DNA of 64,000 bases. It comes from Peribacillus sp. ACCC06369. Lineage in GTDB: Bacteria > Bacillota > Bacilli > Bacillales > DSM-1321. The stretch is taken from NCBI RefSeq assembly GCF_030348945.1, contig NZ_JAUCEN010000002.1, positions 3,782,001 through 3,846,000 on the forward strand. Reading direction: 5' to 3'. Below, one piece after another: positions 28,386-39,316 of this stretch. Each line of letters opens with the position of its first letter. Position 1 is the first letter of the stretch. The notes under the pieces were generated by a model. It was given only the letters and a program-made list of their open reading frames with translations. It did not search any database and was not told where the DNA came from. Position numbers and translations under genes: made by a program.

Positions 28386-30703
28386 TCGTTCACACCTACC
28401 AATGCATGCTCAAGGACTTCATCGACGTGTGAAACTGGAACAAATGTTAATGCTTTACGGACACTTTCCGGGATATCATCAATATCCTTTTCGTTATTTT
28501 GCGGGATGATGATTTTCGTAAGTCCTGCGCGATGGGCCGCTAAAGATTTTTCTTTAAGCCCGCCGATCGGAAGAACCCGTCCGCGTAATGTAATTTCGCC
28601 TGTCATGCCTACCTCTTTTCTGATCGGCCTATTAGTTAGGGCCGATATTAACGCTGTTGCAATCGTGATGCCTGCAGATGGGCCATCTTTAGGGACGGCA
28701 CCTTCGGGGACATGAATATGAATATCATATTTTTCATGGAAGTTCGTATCAATATGAAGTTTCTCGGTTTTTGAACGGACATAGCTGAAAGCAGCCTGGG
28801 CTGACTCTTTCATTACATCGCCAAGCTTTCCTGTCAGGATAAGCTTGCCTTTACCTGGTGATAAGGAAACCTCGATTTGCAGCGTATCGCCACCAACCGA
28901 CGTGTATGCTAAACCATTAGCAACACCGACTTGGTTCTCGACTTCCGCCTGTCCATAATGGAACATGGTTTTCCCTAAAAACTCCTCGACATTCTTTTCA
29001 GAAATGACGACCCGCTTTTTATCTCCGGACACGATGATTTTTGCAGTCTTTCGACAGATGCTTGCAAGCTGTCGCTCCAGACTCCGGACACCGGCTTCCC
29101 GAGTATAATAACGGATGATTTTGGTAAGAGCTTCCTCACGGATTTGCAATTGTGTCTTCAATAAACCATGGTTTTCCAACTGTCTAGTCAGTAAGTGATC
29201 CTTGGCTATGTGAAGTTTCTCTATCTCAGTATAACCTGCAATCGAAATGATTTCCATACGATCACGAAGCGGGCCAGGAATCGATCCCAAATTATTCGCC
29301 GTCGCAATGAACATGACCTTGGAAAGATTATACGTTTCTTCAATATAATGATCACTGAAATTATGGTTTTGCTCAGGATCGAGTACTTCCAGCATCGCTG
29401 CAGATGGATCTCCCCTAAAGTCATTGGACATCTTATCCACTTCGTCCAGTAAAAAGACAGGATTGATCGTTCCAGCTTTTTTCATACCTTGGATGATCCG
29501 TCCTGGCATCGCCCCTACATATGTGCGGCGATGTCCGCGGATTTCCGATTCATCACGCACCCCGCCTAAAGATATACGGACGAAATTCCTATTCAGTGAT
29601 GACGCGATTGATTTAGCGAGACTGGTTTTCCCGACACCAGGTGGTCCAACCAAGCAAAGGATAGGACCCTTCAATGAATTGGTCAATTGCTGGACGGCTA
29701 AATACTCAAGCACCCGCTCCTTCACCTTTTCCAATCCATGGTGGTCCCGGTTCAGGATTTTTTCAGCTTTGTGAATATTCAAGTCATCTTTAGTAGCTTT
29801 GGACCAAGGAAGCGAGATCAACCATTCGATATAATTGCGGATGACAGAACTCTCGGCTGAGCTGGACGGTACTTTTTCATAACGGTCCAATTCCTTTAAT
29901 GCCGTTTCTTTGATGTGCTCTGGCATATCCGCTTCTTCTATCTTTTCGTTGAGGACCTCAATTTCCCCTGTCTTCCCTTCTTTATCGCCCAATTCCTTTT
30001 GGATCGCTTTCATTTGTTCACGTAAATAATATTCTTTTTGAGTCCGTTCCATCGAACGCTTAACACGCTGGCCGATCTTTTTCTCGAGGAAAAGAACTTC
30101 TTTCTCGTTATTGATGATCTCGATTACACGGCTTAAACGCTTTTTCATATCAATGGTCTCGAGCACTTCTTGCTTTTCCTTCAATTTCAAAGGCAAATGG
30201 GAAGCGATTATATCGGCTAATCTCCCTGGCTCTTCAATATCGGAAGTGGAAGAAAATGTTTCACCGGTTATTTTCTTGGACATTTTTATGTATTGTTCAA
30301 AATAATCCAATAGTGTGCGCATTAATGCTTGATGTTCAGCATCCTTTTCATCACTGTCTTCATATATTTTAATCTTGGCACCATAATGTGTCTCATAATC
30401 GTAAAAATCAATGACCTCTGCCCGGTTCAATCCTTCCACCAACACCCGGATTGTACCATTCGGAAGCTTCAGCATCTGTTTTACCTTTGTTAAAGTTCCC
30501 ATTGTAAATAAATCTTCTTCACCTGGTTCGTCCAACGAAACATCTTGTTGTGTCGTCAAAAATATAAGATGGTCTTCCACCATTGCTTTCTCAAGGGCTT
30601 GTACCGATTTATCTCGGCCTACATCTAAATGAAGTACCATCGTTGGATATACAAGCAGTCCTCTAAGCGGCAGGAGGGGGACGATGATTTCTTTATCAGT
30701 CAT
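28382..30703 (-). CDS. lonA: Lon protease LonA
   Basis: Cytoplasmic ATP-dependent serine protease. It has an N-terminal substrate domain (1-200), coiled coil, AAA+ domain with Walker [14 protein letters not shown] (near 354-366) and Walker [11 protein letters not shown], and a C-terminal protease domain with catalytic Ser in KDGPSAGIT (near 675-683) and the paired Lys downstream. 773 aa, standard. Upstream of engB, as in B. subtilis. Confidence 0.98.
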   Translation of the reverse strand: MTDKEIIVPLLPLRGLLVYPTMVLHLDVGRDKSVQALEKAMVEDHLIFLTTQQDVSLDEPGEEDLFTMGTLTKVKQMLKLPNGTIRVLVEGLNRAEVIDFYDYETHYGAKIKIYEDSDEKDAEHQALMRTLLDYFEQYIKMSKKITGETFSSTSDIEEPGRLADIIASHLPLKLKEKQEVLETIDMKKRLSRVIEIINNEKEVLFLEKKIGQRVKRSMERTQKEYYLREQMKAIQKELGDKEGKTGEIEVLNEKIEEADMPEHIKETALKELDRYEKVPSSSAESSVIRNYIEWLISLPWSKATKDDLNIHKAEKILNRDHHGLEKVKERVLEYLAVQQLTNSLKGPILCLVGPPGVGKTSLAKSIASSLNRNFVRISLGGVRDESEIRGHRRTYVGAMPGRIIQGMKKAGTINPVFLLDEVDKMSNDFRGDPSAAMLEVLDPEQNHNFSDHYIEETYNLSKVMFIATANNLGSIPGPLRDRMEIISIAGYTEIEKLHIAKDHLLTRQLENHGLLKTQLQIREEALTKIIRYYTREAGVRSLERQLASICRKTAKIIVSGDKKRVVISEKNVEEFLGKTMFHYGQAEVENQVGVANGLAYTSVGGDTLQIEVSLSPGKGKLILTGKLGDVMKESAQAAFSYVRSKTEKLHIDTNFHEKYDIHIHVPEGAVPKDGPSAGITIATALISALTNRPIRKEVGMTGEITLRGRVLPIGGLKEKSLAAHRAGLTKIIIPQNNEKDIDDIPESVRKALTFVPVSHVDEVLEHALVGVNE

Positions 30704-30920
30704 TTCCTGACACCTCCATCTAATTAGTATCGTCGTTGTAAACTATTTACCCATGTTCTCAACCTTTTAACAATTCTATCCTATTTATATAGAAGTGTCT
30801 ATTCGTTTACCTTAACACGTTTCGACTGCTATTATTATCTCCAATATTAGATAAAAAAGCACGTCTGAACACGTGTTTATTTTTTCTTTAAGTTTAAGAC
30901 GGACTCCAATATGGTCCTTA

Positions 30921-30953
30921 AAATGCCCCGGTTTTATTTTAGCCGGGGCATTT
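30921..30953 (-). terminator. Terminator-like hairpin after lonB
   Basis: TGCCCCGG and CCGGGGCA pair on the minus strand, followed by only TTTT; 4 bases beyond the lonB stop. The U tract is weak. Confidence 0.65.
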
Positions 30954-30956
30954 CGT

Positions 30957-32627
30957 TTATACACTTTCTTTTTTCGATAGGTCCAAGGATGTGAGTATTT
31001 GTTCCGATATCATTTCCTTTTTCAGTGCCTGATCGAGCACTTCTTTTACATTCGTAACCGGAATGATTTCTATATCCTTGATTTCAGATAGCAAAGGCTG
31101 CATGTTATCGGCTGGGATGATTACTTTCTTTGCGCCGGCAAGTTTTGCGGCCTTGATTTTCGGAATGACACCGCCAATCGGTTTAACACCGCCATGAATG
31201 CTGATTTCCCCAGTCATCGCCATTGTGTGATCAACAGGGATTTTATAAATGGCCGAGTATATGCCAGTTGCCATCGCGATTCCGGCAGAAGGACCATCTA
31301 CAGGACTTCCGCCCGGGAAATTCACATGGATATCGAATTGATCGGCAGGCACTCCCATCGACCGTAAAACCGTAATGACATTTTCAATCGAACCTTTTGC
31401 CATGCTCTTACGGCGAATCGACTTGCCGCCACCACCGCCAATACTTTCTTCTTCAACGATGCCGGTAATATTTATCGAGCCTTTTTCATCAGAGGCAGCC
31501 ATGACCGTAACCTCGATTTCAAGCAATGCCCCGCTGTTGGGACCATAGACTGCAAGACCGTTGACAAGGCCTATTTTAGAATTAGATTCTATTTTCCTGT
31601 CCATTCTTTGGGTCAGTTGGCTGCTATGTGCCATCCAATCTATATCTTCTTCTCTGATAAAAGTCCTGTTTTCATTAATTGAAATTCCTGCAAGAGTCTG
31701 AATCATGTTGACGGCTTCCCTGCCATTTCGGGCATAATCCGAAATCGAATGCAAGCCTTTTTCACTGATGGTGATTCCCACTTTATCTGATGCATTTTTA
31801 GCCACGGTGATTATTTCTTCCCGATCAAGTTCACGGAAAAATACCTCTATGCATCTCGAGCGTATTGCAGGTGCGATTTCATTTGGCGTTCTCGTTGTGG
31901 CTCCAATCAATCGAAAGTCAGCCGGAAGTCCATTTTTAAAAATATCATGGATGTGAGTGGGAATATTTTGGTTTTCCTCTTGATAATAGGCACTTTCCAG
32001 AAAGACCTTACGATCCTCCAATACCTTTAACAGTTTATTCATCTGTATTGGATGTAGCTCCCCTATTTCGTCGATGAACAATACGCCTCCATGAGCATTG
32101 CTGACTGCACCCTGCTTTGGCTGCGGAATGCCAGCTTGTCCCATTGCCCCGGCCCCTTGATAAATTGGATCGTGTACCGAACCAATAAGCGGATCGGCAA
32201 TCCCCCGTTCATCGAACCTGGCTGTGGTGGCATCCAATTCAACAAACACTGCCGAATTCTTAAAAGGGGACTTCCCGTTTTTCTTAGCCTCTTCCAAAAC
32301 AAGTCTGGCCGCTGCTGTTTTCCCTACCCCTGGAGGACCGTAAACTATCACATGCTGGGGATTCGGCCCACATAAAGCAGCCTTTAAAGATTTAATGCCA
32401 TCTTCCTGACCGATGATTTCATTAAATGAGCTTGGTCTAACCTTCTCAGCCAATGGCTCAGTTAACGAAATCGATCTCATCTTCCGTAATTGGTCCATTT
32501 CCTTACGTGAATCACGGTCAATGGAAACTTTTTGTGTCCGCTGGCCTTTCAATAGGTTCAAAAAATACAATCCAATAATAATCCCAAAAAACAGCTGGAT
32601 AAACAACGCCAATCCTGTCCAATTCAT
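30957..32627 (-). CDS. lonB: LonB, membrane-anchored sporulation Lon-like protease
   Basis: Lon-related ATPase-protease with an N-terminal membrane helix (residues 4-24, TGLALFIQLFFGIIIGLYF). Walker A is [13 protein letters not shown] (near 97-109), Walker B VLFIDEIGEL, and catalytic Ser lies in PVDGPSAGIAMATG with the Lys in GGVIPKIKAAKLAG. In B. subtilis it is forespore-expressed (sigma-F) and limits sigma-G; I found no convincing sigma-F box here. Ribosome site AGGAGGGAATACG. Confidence 0.95.
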   Translation of the reverse strand: MNWTGLALFIQLFFGIIIGLYFLNLLKGQRTQKVSIDRDSRKEMDQLRKMRSISLTEPLAEKVRPSSFNEIIGQEDGIKSLKAALCGPNPQHVIVYGPPGVGKTAAARLVLEEAKKNGKSPFKNSAVFVELDATTARFDERGIADPLIGSVHDPIYQGAGAMGQAGIPQPKQGAVSNAHGGVLFIDEIGELHPIQMNKLLKVLEDRKVFLESAYYQEENQNIPTHIHDIFKNGLPADFRLIGATTRTPNEIAPAIRSRCIEVFFRELDREEIITVAKNASDKVGITISEKGLHSISDYARNGREAVNMIQTLAGISINENRTFIREEDIDWMAHSSQLTQRMDRKIESNSKIGLVNGLAVYGPNSGALLEIEVTVMAASDEKGSINITGIVEEESIGGGGGKSIRRKSMAKGSIENVITVLRSMGVPADQFDIHVNFPGGSPVDGPSAGIAMATGIYSAIYKIPVDHTMAMTGEISIHGGVKPIGGVIPKIKAAKLAGAKKVIIPADNMQPLLSEIKDIEIIPVTNVKEVLDQALKKEMISEQILTSLDLSKKESV

Positions 32628-32775
32628 CGTATTCCCTCCTGCACTCTCCTAGTTTGTCATTTCTGTTAGTATCTCCTTTGGAAGGGCGATATTATCCAAG
32701 AAATTCGTGTTGTAAATTTTGGGGTTTTCATCCTTAAGAACAACAATTTTTCAATAAACATAAAAAAAGACAAAA

Positions 32776-32810
32776 GAAAAAGACTGCCAGGATGAACTGG
32801 CAGTCTTACT
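32776..32810 (-). terminator. Terminator of clpX
   Basis: AAGACTGCCAG and CTGGCAGTCTT pair perfectly on the minus strand around a 6-base loop, then TTTTCTTTTG. 12 bases beyond the clpX stop. Confidence 0.88.
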
Positions 32811-32821
32811 TTTCCTATTAA

Positions 32822-34090
32822 TTAAGCAGATGTCTTCTTTTCTTGTCCTTTGATGGTCGTACCGTCTTTTAGGACGAGCTTTGGAGATTCATTTTTTGAA
32901 ATCGTGCTGCCTGTGATTACACATTTTGCAACATCATCACGTGAAGGCAGATCGAACATCACTTCAAGAATGATGCCTTCAATGATGGATCGCAGGCCAC
33001 GTGCACCAGTTTTACGTTCAATTGCCTTTTTAGCAATTTCACTAAGCGCTTCCTGTTCGAATTCCAATTCGACATCGTCTAGTTCAAGCAATTTTTGATA
33101 TTGCTTAACAAGGGCATTTTTCGGTTTTGTCAGGATTTCGATCAAAGCAGCTTCATCCAATTGCTCAAGAGTCGCAATTACCGGAAGACGTCCGATGAAT
33201 TCCGGAATTAAACCGAAACGAAGCAAGTCTTCAGGAAGGACTTTGGAAAGCAATTCTTTTTCTGCAACATCATCCTTCTTCACGTCAGAGCCAAAACCAA
33301 TGACTTTTTGACCAAGACGGCGTTTGATGATCGGTTCGATGCCATCAAAGGCACCGCCACAGATGAACAAAATATTGGTCGTGTCGATTTGGATGAACTC
33401 CTGATGCGGATGTTTACGCCCACCTTGAGGCGGAACGCTTGCAACCGTTCCTTCAAGAATTTTCAATAAAGCTTGTTGCACACCTTCACCAGACACGTCA
33501 CGTGTAATGGAAGGATTTTCCGATTTACGGGCAACTTTATCGATTTCATCAATATAAATGATGCCTTTTTCCGCTTTTTCCACATCATAATCAGCTGCTT
33601 GGATCAATTTTAGAAGGATGTTTTCGACATCTTCCCCAACATATCCAGCTTCCGTCAATGAAGTTGCATCAGCAATGGCAAAAGGAACATTCAGTAATCG
33701 TGCCAATGTTTGCGCAAGAAGGGTTTTCCCGCTTCCCGTCGGTCCGATTAGGGCGATGTTACTTTTAGAAAGCTCCACATCGTCGACTTTGCTATTGGAA
33801 TTAATACGTTTATAATGGTTGTAAACAGCGACAGCCAAAGATTTCTTCGCCTGTTCTTGTCCAATCACATATTCGTCAAGAATTTCACGGATTTCCATAG
33901 GTTTAGGAACATCCCTGAATTCCACTTCTTCATCAGTGCCCAGCTCTTCTTCGACGATCTCCGTACAAAGCTCGATACACTCGTCACAAATATAGACACC
34001 TGGACCAGCAACCAGTTTACGGACTTGTTCTTGTGTTTTACCGCAAAAAGAACATTTTAACTGTCCTTTTTCATCATTAAATTTAAACAT
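32822..34090 (-). CDS. clpX: ClpX, ATPase subunit of ClpXP protease
   Basis: AAA+ unfoldase feeding ClpP. The N-terminal zinc domain CSFCGKTQ / CDECIELC (near 14-39) binds four Cys-coordinated zinc. Walker A is [15 protein letters not shown], Walker [12 protein letters not shown]. The ClpP-contact loop IGF occurs in KVIGFGSD, and the sensor-2 region is [10 protein letters not shown]. 422 aa. The tig-clpX-lonB-lonA order is conserved. Confidence 0.98.
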   Translation of the reverse strand: MFKFNDEKGQLKCSFCGKTQEQVRKLVAGPGVYICDECIELCTEIVEEELGTDEEVEFRDVPKPMEIREILDEYVIGQEQAKKSLAVAVYNHYKRINSNSKVDDVELSKSNIALIGPTGSGKTLLAQTLARLLNVPFAIADATSLTEAGYVGEDVENILLKLIQAADYDVEKAEKGIIYIDEIDKVARKSENPSITRDVSGEGVQQALLKILEGTVASVPPQGGRKHPHQEFIQIDTTNILFICGGAFDGIEPIIKRRLGQKVIGFGSDVKKDDVAEKELLSKVLPEDLLRFGLIPEFIGRLPVIATLEQLDEAALIEILTKPKNALVKQYQKLLELDDVELEFEQEALSEIAKKAIERKTGARGLRSIIEGIILEVMFDLPSRDDVAKCVITGSTISKNESPKLVLKDGTTIKGQEKKTSA

Positions 34091-34519
34091 GTACGTTCAC
34101 CCCTTTAAATACTCTTCCAACTCTATTACATAGTGGTACCCAATCGAATGAAAAAAATAGGCACACATCTACTTAAGCATTCCAAAATCCCTAGTATGTT
34201 TTGCATTTTATCATGTTCTTGGAAGTTTAGTAACAAAAATGCTCACGCGTCCGAGTTGTTAAATAAGTACAATAATCAATCAATATGTATTTGCCCTTTA
34301 CCAGTATGCCCAAAACTTTTGATTTTTAAAATCAGGATTTGCTGTATAAATATGTATATGCGGTATTAGAACTAATCTACACTGAAATCCAAAAAAAATC
34401 AATCAGGAACTAACCGATATTTGAAATTTCCACTAATTCTCAATATGTATAAAACAAGGCACGATTACTCGCGCCTTGTTTTTTTAAAGGAAATATTTAA
34501 ATCTACTTATTTATAAAAA
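34091..34519. other. Intergenic region between clpX and tig
   Basis: 429 bases that contain the tig terminator and AT-rich sequence upstream of clpX. No supported gene or known RNA motif was seen. Confidence 0.6.
34451..34485 (-). terminator. Terminator of tig
   Basis: AACAAGGC and GCCTTGTT pair with an inner CG/CG around ATTACT. TTTTATA follows on the minus strand and seven T on the plus strand. Confidence 0.82.
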
Positions 34520-35812
34520 TTATTTTGCGTCAACTGTTTTGCTGTTTTCTACCAAGAAGTCAATAGCTTTCTTAATTTTAAGATCGCCTTTGATTCCTTC
34601 TAAGTTTCCAAGAGCTTGTTTGATCGCGTCAATTTCCATGTTGTACATTGTAGCCATTTGTCCAAGTTCAGCTTCCACATCTTCGTCAGTCGCTTCAAGT
34701 TTTTCAACTTCAGCAATTGCTTCAAGAGTAAGGCTCGTACGAACTTGCCCTTCAGCTTCTTCTTTCATTTGTGCTTTTAAAGCTTCTTCGTCTTGACCTG
34801 AGAATTGGTAGTAAAGTTCCAAATTAAGTCCTTGAGATTGAATGCGTTGAGAGAACTCATTCATCATGCGGTCCACTTCATTTGAAATCATTGCTTCAGG
34901 AACGTCCATTTCCGCACCTTCAACAGCTTTACCAATTACAGTGTTTTGGATGAAGTTTTCTTCTTCGTGTTTTTTGTCATGCTCTAATTTATGTTTTGTT
35001 TTTTCTTTAAGTTCAGCCAAAGTTTCAACTTCGTCGTCGACATCTTTCGCGAACTCATCATCCAACTCAGGAAGTTGTTTTGTTTTGATTTCGTGAATTT
35101 TCACTTTGAATACAGCTGGTTTACCTGCAAGTTCAGCAGCATGGTATTCTTCAGGGAAAGAAACTTCGATATCTTTTTCAGCGCCAGTTTCAAGACCAAC
35201 AAGTTGCTCTTCAAATCCTGGAATGAAAGAGTTCGAACCGATTTCCAATGAATGGTTTTCTGAAGCTCCGCCTTCGAATGCTTCACCATCAACGAATCCT
35301 TCAAAGTCAAGAACGACTGTATCGCCTTCAGCAGCTTGTCCTTCTTCTTTAACAACAAGCTCAGCTTGACGCTCTTGTAATGTTTTCAATTCGTTTTCAA
35401 CATCTTCGTCAGTTACTTCAGTATTGAACTTTTCAACTTCAACACCTTTGTAATCTCCCAATTTAACTTCAGGCTTAACCGTTACTGTTGCAGTGAAAAT
35501 CAGGTTTTCGCCTTTTTCCATTTTCTCGATGTCGATTTCTGGACGATCTACAGGCTGAATTCCAGCTTCTTCGACAGCATTTGCATAAGCATCTGGAAGA
35601 ATGATATCAAGCGCATCTTGGTATAGTGATTCTACGCCGAATTTCTTTTCGAACATTTGACGTGGCATTTTACCTTTACGGAAGCCAGGTACATTTACTT
35701 GTTTCACTACTTTTTTGAAAGCTGCGTCTAAACCTTCGTTTACTTTTGCAGCGTCAACTTCAATTGTTAGTACGCCTTGATTACCTTCTTGTTTTTCCCA
35801 TTTTACAGACAT
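34520..35812 (-). CDS. tig: Trigger factor, ribosome-associated chaperone
   Basis: Peptidyl-prolyl isomerase/chaperone at the exit tunnel. The ribosome-binding signature [10 protein letters not shown] is at residues 43-52, an FKBP-like domain is at about 150-245 ([14 protein letters not shown]), and the C-terminal helical arms are acidic. The start was chosen at ATG 35812 ([13 protein letters not shown], 430 aa) with GGAGGGAAACAC upstream; the open frame runs 39 codons further up without family likeness. Confidence 0.97.
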   Translation of the reverse strand: MSVKWEKQEGNQGVLTIEVDAAKVNEGLDAAFKKVVKQVNVPGFRKGKMPRQMFEKKFGVESLYQDALDIILPDAYANAVEEAGIQPVDRPEIDIEKMEKGENLIFTATVTVKPEVKLGDYKGVEVEKFNTEVTDEDVENELKTLQERQAELVVKEEGQAAEGDTVVLDFEGFVDGEAFEGGASENHSLEIGSNSFIPGFEEQLVGLETGAEKDIEVSFPEEYHAAELAGKPAVFKVKIHEIKTKQLPELDDEFAKDVDDEVETLAELKEKTKHKLEHDKKHEEENFIQNTVIGKAVEGAEMDVPEAMISNEVDRMMNEFSQRIQSQGLNLELYYQFSGQDEEALKAQMKEEAEGQVRTSLTLEAIAEVEKLEATDEDVEAELGQMATMYNMEIDAIKQALGNLEGIKGDLKIKKAIDFLVENSKTVDAK

Positions 35813-35922
35813 GTGTTTCCCTCCAAAAAATCTATATACTTCAATAATAAGCATTGGATGAATATGCTTTGCAAGTGTTAACAAGTCATCCTTCAAATAT
35901 ACCCAAAAAAAATATTGGGAAA

Positions 35923-35946
35923 TCGTCAAAACTCGACGATTTATAC
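35923..35946 (-). other. Stem-loop in the tig 5' leader
   Basis: AAATCGTC and GACGATTT pair around GAGTTTT on the minus strand, about 110 bases before the tig start. No T tract follows, so it is an mRNA leader structure rather than a terminator. Confidence 0.5.
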
Positions 35947-35960
35947 ATTACAACCACTAC

Positions 35961-35988
35961 ATTATACCACAGGTTTAATCTGTTACAA
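35961..35988 (-). promoter_or_regulatory. Sigma-A promoter of tig
   Basis: TTGTAA (35983-35988), a 16-base spacer and TATAAT (35961-35966) preceded by TGG (extended -10). Leader length about 145 bases. Confidence 0.7.
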
Positions 35989-35998
35989 CAGCAATAGC

Positions 35999-37033
35999 TT
36001 AAATAATGGGATAAGAAATTTCCTCAATTTCTTTTAAATAGGATAGAATATCCGCAACTGTTTCTTCATCAGCCAGATAAAGGTCCGCTAAGTCCCTCCC
36101 GAAAACTTCCCCAGTCATGTATTCCTCCGCTAATGCATGGTAGGCAGCTGCCCAAGCCGGCAAGCTTTCAGGTCCGGGTTCAAAAGGATATAACAGAAAG
36201 GAATGACGATCGATTAAACTATGGACCATTTCAAATAAGCTCGGGTTTTCCTGACTGATTTCCTCTTCTGTCAGGCCGGTTACCGTCTTATAGAAGTCCG
36301 TCTCCTTCAAACTTTTCAATTCCCTTGGTATGACCGACTTCGATTGATTGAATTTCCTTAGTGTCACTTCCTCGGCATATTCCTGGTCGATAAGGATGTT
36401 AAGGAGCATCGTTTTAAAGAAAGGGTGTCCCTCGTCTCTTTGTAGAAATTGTTCGATTTGCGGGATGAATGGTCGAATGTTGATATTCGTGAGTTTTGAA
36501 ATGACCAAGAACATTTCATTATCCGTTTTCCCTTCAAAGAGATCATCCTCTTGCAATTCTTCTGCAAGCTGCTGATTTTGCCTTTCCTTTTCCTCTTTTT
36601 TATCCTCAAGGGCCCTTTTGCTGAACTGAAGCATCTTTTCGAAATGTTCCTCTTTATCAAAGGGAATTTGGCTCTCTTCAAATAGCAGTTCGATCGTCGT
36701 GACCATTTCCTGATGCTCGCCCAATTGCAGCAGGACCATCAAATAGATATTGATAAGTTGAAAATAGTCGCCGATGCCTTTATTCAGCATCTCTATACAT
36801 AACTCTTTTGACTCCTCATAGTGCTCAAGTTCGACTAGAGAGACCACTAGCCCCATGCAAACCTCATCATTTTCGGGCTCATATTCCCTGGCTTGGCTGA
36901 AAAGCTGTGCAGCTACTTTAAAGTTTCTGTTTCCAAGCTCATCCAACCCTTTTACAATCAGCCTTTCACCGAGATTTGGAAAGGCGATAATCTTGGTTTC
37001 TCCAGCCTTCTTTTGGTTGTTCTCATTATCCAT
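35999..37033 (-). CDS. ysoA: TPR-repeat protein YsoA
   Basis: 344-aa helical protein with tetratricopeptide-like repeats in residues 25-140 (GNRNFKVAAQLFSQAREYEPENDE, with the typical small/large residue spacing) and an acidic, Lys/Glu-rich linker at 150-190. Likely a protein-interaction module; molecular role unknown. Placement between leuD and tig matches B. subtilis ysoA. The tig promoter begins just after its stop. Confidence 0.88.
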   Translation of the reverse strand: MDNENNQKKAGETKIIAFPNLGERLIVKGLDELGNRNFKVAAQLFSQAREYEPENDEVCMGLVVSLVELEHYEESKELCIEMLNKGIGDYFQLINIYLMVLLQLGEHQEMVTTIELLFEESQIPFDKEEHFEKMLQFSKRALEDKKEEKERQNQQLAEELQEDDLFEGKTDNEMFLVISKLTNINIRPFIPQIEQFLQRDEGHPFFKTMLLNILIDQEYAEEVTLRKFNQSKSVIPRELKSLKETDFYKTVTGLTEEEISQENPSLFEMVHSLIDRHSFLLYPFEPGPESLPAWAAAYHALAEEYMTGEVFGRDLADLYLADEETVADILSYLKEIEEISYPII

Positions 37034-37150
37034 CCTATTTTCCGCCTCACCGTTCGCTTTTTGAAAAACAGTTTAGCATGTAATAGCAGGAAACACAAAA
37101 TTTTATATGGGAGAATAAACGCCTTTTCCGTCCATTTCAAGCTTTCCCAT

Positions 37151-37195
37151 AAAAAAATCCCGTCCTCCTTTCAAATATGAAAGGAGGACGGGAAA
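37151..37195 (-). terminator. Terminator of the ilv-leu operon
   Basis: TCCCGTCCTCCTTTC and GAAAGGAGGACGGGA pair perfectly around a 6-base loop; seven T follow on the minus strand. 15 bases past the leuD stop. Confidence 0.93.
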
Positions 37196-37209
37196 ATGAC
37201 CATCTTCAA

Positions 37210-37809
37210 TTAAATGCTCGATACAACCTTTTTTTGTGATTCATAGGCGGAAATCTCTTTATCATATTGAAGGGTTATGGAAATTTCATCCCAGCCTTTA
37301 ATGAGCATTTCCTTCCAATATGGATGAATTTCAAAACTTGTTTCAAACCCTTGACCATCTTTCAATGTCTGATTGGGAAGGTCAATCGTCAACTCATAGT
37401 CAGGTGCCGCCACTCTCTCCATTAAATACTTCACTTCAGCTTGGGTTAAAGCAATGGGGACCATGCCATTCTTCATGCAATTACTTTTAAAGATATCAGC
37501 ATAGGACGGTGCGATGATGATATCGAATCCGTAGTCTTTCAAGGACCATGGAGCATGCTCACGCGAAGAACCGCAGCCGAAATTTTCACCGGCTATTAAA
37601 ATGGACGCGTTTTGATTATGGGGCTGATTCAATTCAAACTCAGGACGTTCTTTTCCATTTTCATCAAAACGCCAGTTATAGAATAAAAATTCACCAAATC
37701 CACTTCGCTCAATTCGTTTTAAAAATTGCTTTGGAATGATTTGGTCCGTATCCACGTTTTTACGGTCAAGTACCGCCGCTCTTCCTTTATATATAGTAAT
37801 GGGTTCCAT
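37210..37809 (-). CDS. leuD: 3-isopropylmalate dehydratase small subunit
   Basis: Swivel domain of isopropylmalate isomerase, partner of LeuC in leucine synthesis. Motifs: NVDTDQIIPKQFLKR near 18-32 and NFGCGSSREHAPWSL near 72-86. The start was set to ATG 37809 (MEPITIYKGR, 199 aa, the B. subtilis length) because GGAGGTG lies 6 bases upstream; GTG at 37818 overlaps that site. Confidence 0.96.
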   Translation of the reverse strand: MEPITIYKGRAAVLDRKNVDTDQIIPKQFLKRIERSGFGEFLFYNWRFDENGKERPEFELNQPHNQNASILIAGENFGCGSSREHAPWSLKDYGFDIIIAPSYADIFKSNCMKNGMVPIALTQAEVKYLMERVAAPDYELTIDLPNQTLKDGQGFETSFEIHPYWKEMLIKGWDEISITLQYDKEISAYESQKKVVSSI

Positions 37810-37836
37810 CCTCTGCACCTCCGGTTAATTCTATTC

Positions 37837-39246
37837 TTAATGGACTTGTTCAGTCGTTTTCAAATTCCTAATATCGACAAATTTCCCATGAATGGCGGCC
37901 GCAGCAGCCATTGCCGGACTAACTAGATGTGTCCTGGCACCAGCTCCTTGCCTTCCTTCAAAGTTCCGATTACTGGTGGAGGCACAATGCTCTCCGGCTG
38001 GAACCACATCAGGGTTCATGCTCAAGCACATGCTGCAACCTGATTCGCGCCATTCAAAGCCCGCAGATTTGAAGATCTCATCCAACCCTTCATCTTCCGC
38101 TTGCCTTTTAACACTCTGTGAACCGGGAACGACCATCGCCCGAACTCCTTTTTGAACAGTCTGGCCTTCGATCATTTCTGCAGCCTGCCGTAAGTCCTCA
38201 ATGCGTGAATTGGTACACGATCCTATGAATACATGCTGAACGGGAATATCCGTAATCGGCATGCCTTCCTCAAGACCCATATACTCAAGTGCACGATTCA
38301 GTTCCTTTGGATCCATGATATCTTCCGCGAAGGTAGGTACTTTACCGTCCACTCCGCTAGCCATTCCAGGATTTGTACCCCAGCTGACCATTGGCGAAAT
38401 CAGGCTGCCATCAAGAGTGATTTCCTGGTCGTATACAGCATCCTCATCACTGGAAAGTGACTTCCAGTCCTGTACACATTGCTCGAACTCTTCCCCTTTT
38501 GGCAAATACTTACGACCTTTCAAATAAGAGAAAGTCGTTTCATCGGGAGCTACCAGCCCCGCTCTTGCCCCGCCTTCAATCGACATATTGCACACCGTCA
38601 TTCTCTCTTCCATCGACATATCCCGGAAAACTTCCCCACAATACTCAATAATGTGTCCCGTGCCGAAATCGACGCCGAATTTAGAAATCACATATAAAAT
38701 GACATCTTTCGCCATCACGCCGTGACCAAGCTTGCCATTAACCTCAAGCTTTAATGTTTTGGGTTTTGTTTGCCATAGGGTTTGTGTGGCTAAAACATGC
38801 TCAACCTCACTCGTCCCGATTCCAAACGCAATCGATCCAAACGCACCATGTGTGGAAGTATGACTGTCACCGCAGACAATCGTCATCCCTGGCTGTGTAA
38901 GACCCAATTCCGGTCCGATAACGTGAACGATCCCTTGTTCCGGGCTGTCTAAATCAGCAAGGCGGATACCGAACTCCTTACAGTTTTGGTCAAGTGCCTC
39001 TAATTGTTTCCTTGCAATATCATCCTCGATGAAATAACGATTAACGGTTGGCACATTATGATCCATTGTCGCAAAAGTACGGTCGGGTCTCCTGACTGCA
39101 CGTCCTTTTAATCTTAATCCTTCAAATGCTTGCGGAGAGGTCACTTCATGAATATATTGAAGGTCAATATAAATTAAATCCGGTTTATTTTCCTCTTCAT
39201 TTACAATATGGCGATCCCATATTTTCTCTATTATCGACTTTCCCAT
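37837..39246 (-). CDS. leuC: 3-isopropylmalate dehydratase large subunit
   Basis: Aconitase-family 4Fe-4S enzyme isomerising 2- to 3-isopropylmalate. The cluster cysteines lie in [13 protein letters not shown] and [12 protein letters not shown] (near 406-417). The substrate region HTSTHGAFG is near residue 127. 469 aa. Preceded by a terminator-like hairpin in the 70-base gap after leuB. Confidence 0.97.
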   Translation of the reverse strand: MGKSIIEKIWDRHIVNEEENKPDLIYIDLQYIHEVTSPQAFEGLRLKGRAVRRPDRTFATMDHNVPTVNRYFIEDDIARKQLEALDQNCKEFGIRLADLDSPEQGIVHVIGPELGLTQPGMTIVCGDSHTSTHGAFGSIAFGIGTSEVEHVLATQTLWQTKPKTLKLEVNGKLGHGVMAKDVILYVISKFGVDFGTGHIIEYCGEVFRDMSMEERMTVCNMSIEGGARAGLVAPDETTFSYLKGRKYLPKGEEFEQCVQDWKSLSSDEDAVYDQEITLDGSLISPMVSWGTNPGMASGVDGKVPTFAEDIMDPKELNRALEYMGLEEGMPITDIPVQHVFIGSCTNSRIEDLRQAAEMIEGQTVQKGVRAMVVPGSQSVKRQAEDEGLDEIFKSAGFEWRESGCSMCLSMNPDVVPAGEHCASTSNRNFEGRQGAGARTHLVSPAMAAAAAIHGKFVDIRNLKTTEQVH

Positions 39247-39278
39247 CTTTATCCCACCTCGATCAATCTTGTATTTTT

Positions 39279-39312
39279 TTAAAAAACACGGCCTAATGTT
39301 AGGCCGTGAAAG
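39279..39312 (-). terminator. Terminator-like hairpin between leuB and leuC
   Basis: CACGGCCTAA and TTAGGCCGTG form a perfect 10-bp stem with a tiny CA loop on the minus strand, followed by six T. It lies 5 bases past the leuB stop inside the operon. Confidence 0.85.
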
Positions 39313-39316
39313 AAGT

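Noticed and set aside
35813..35929. 39-codon N-terminal extension of trigger factor
   Set aside because: No family likeness, and a clear GGAGGG site precedes the ATG at 35812.
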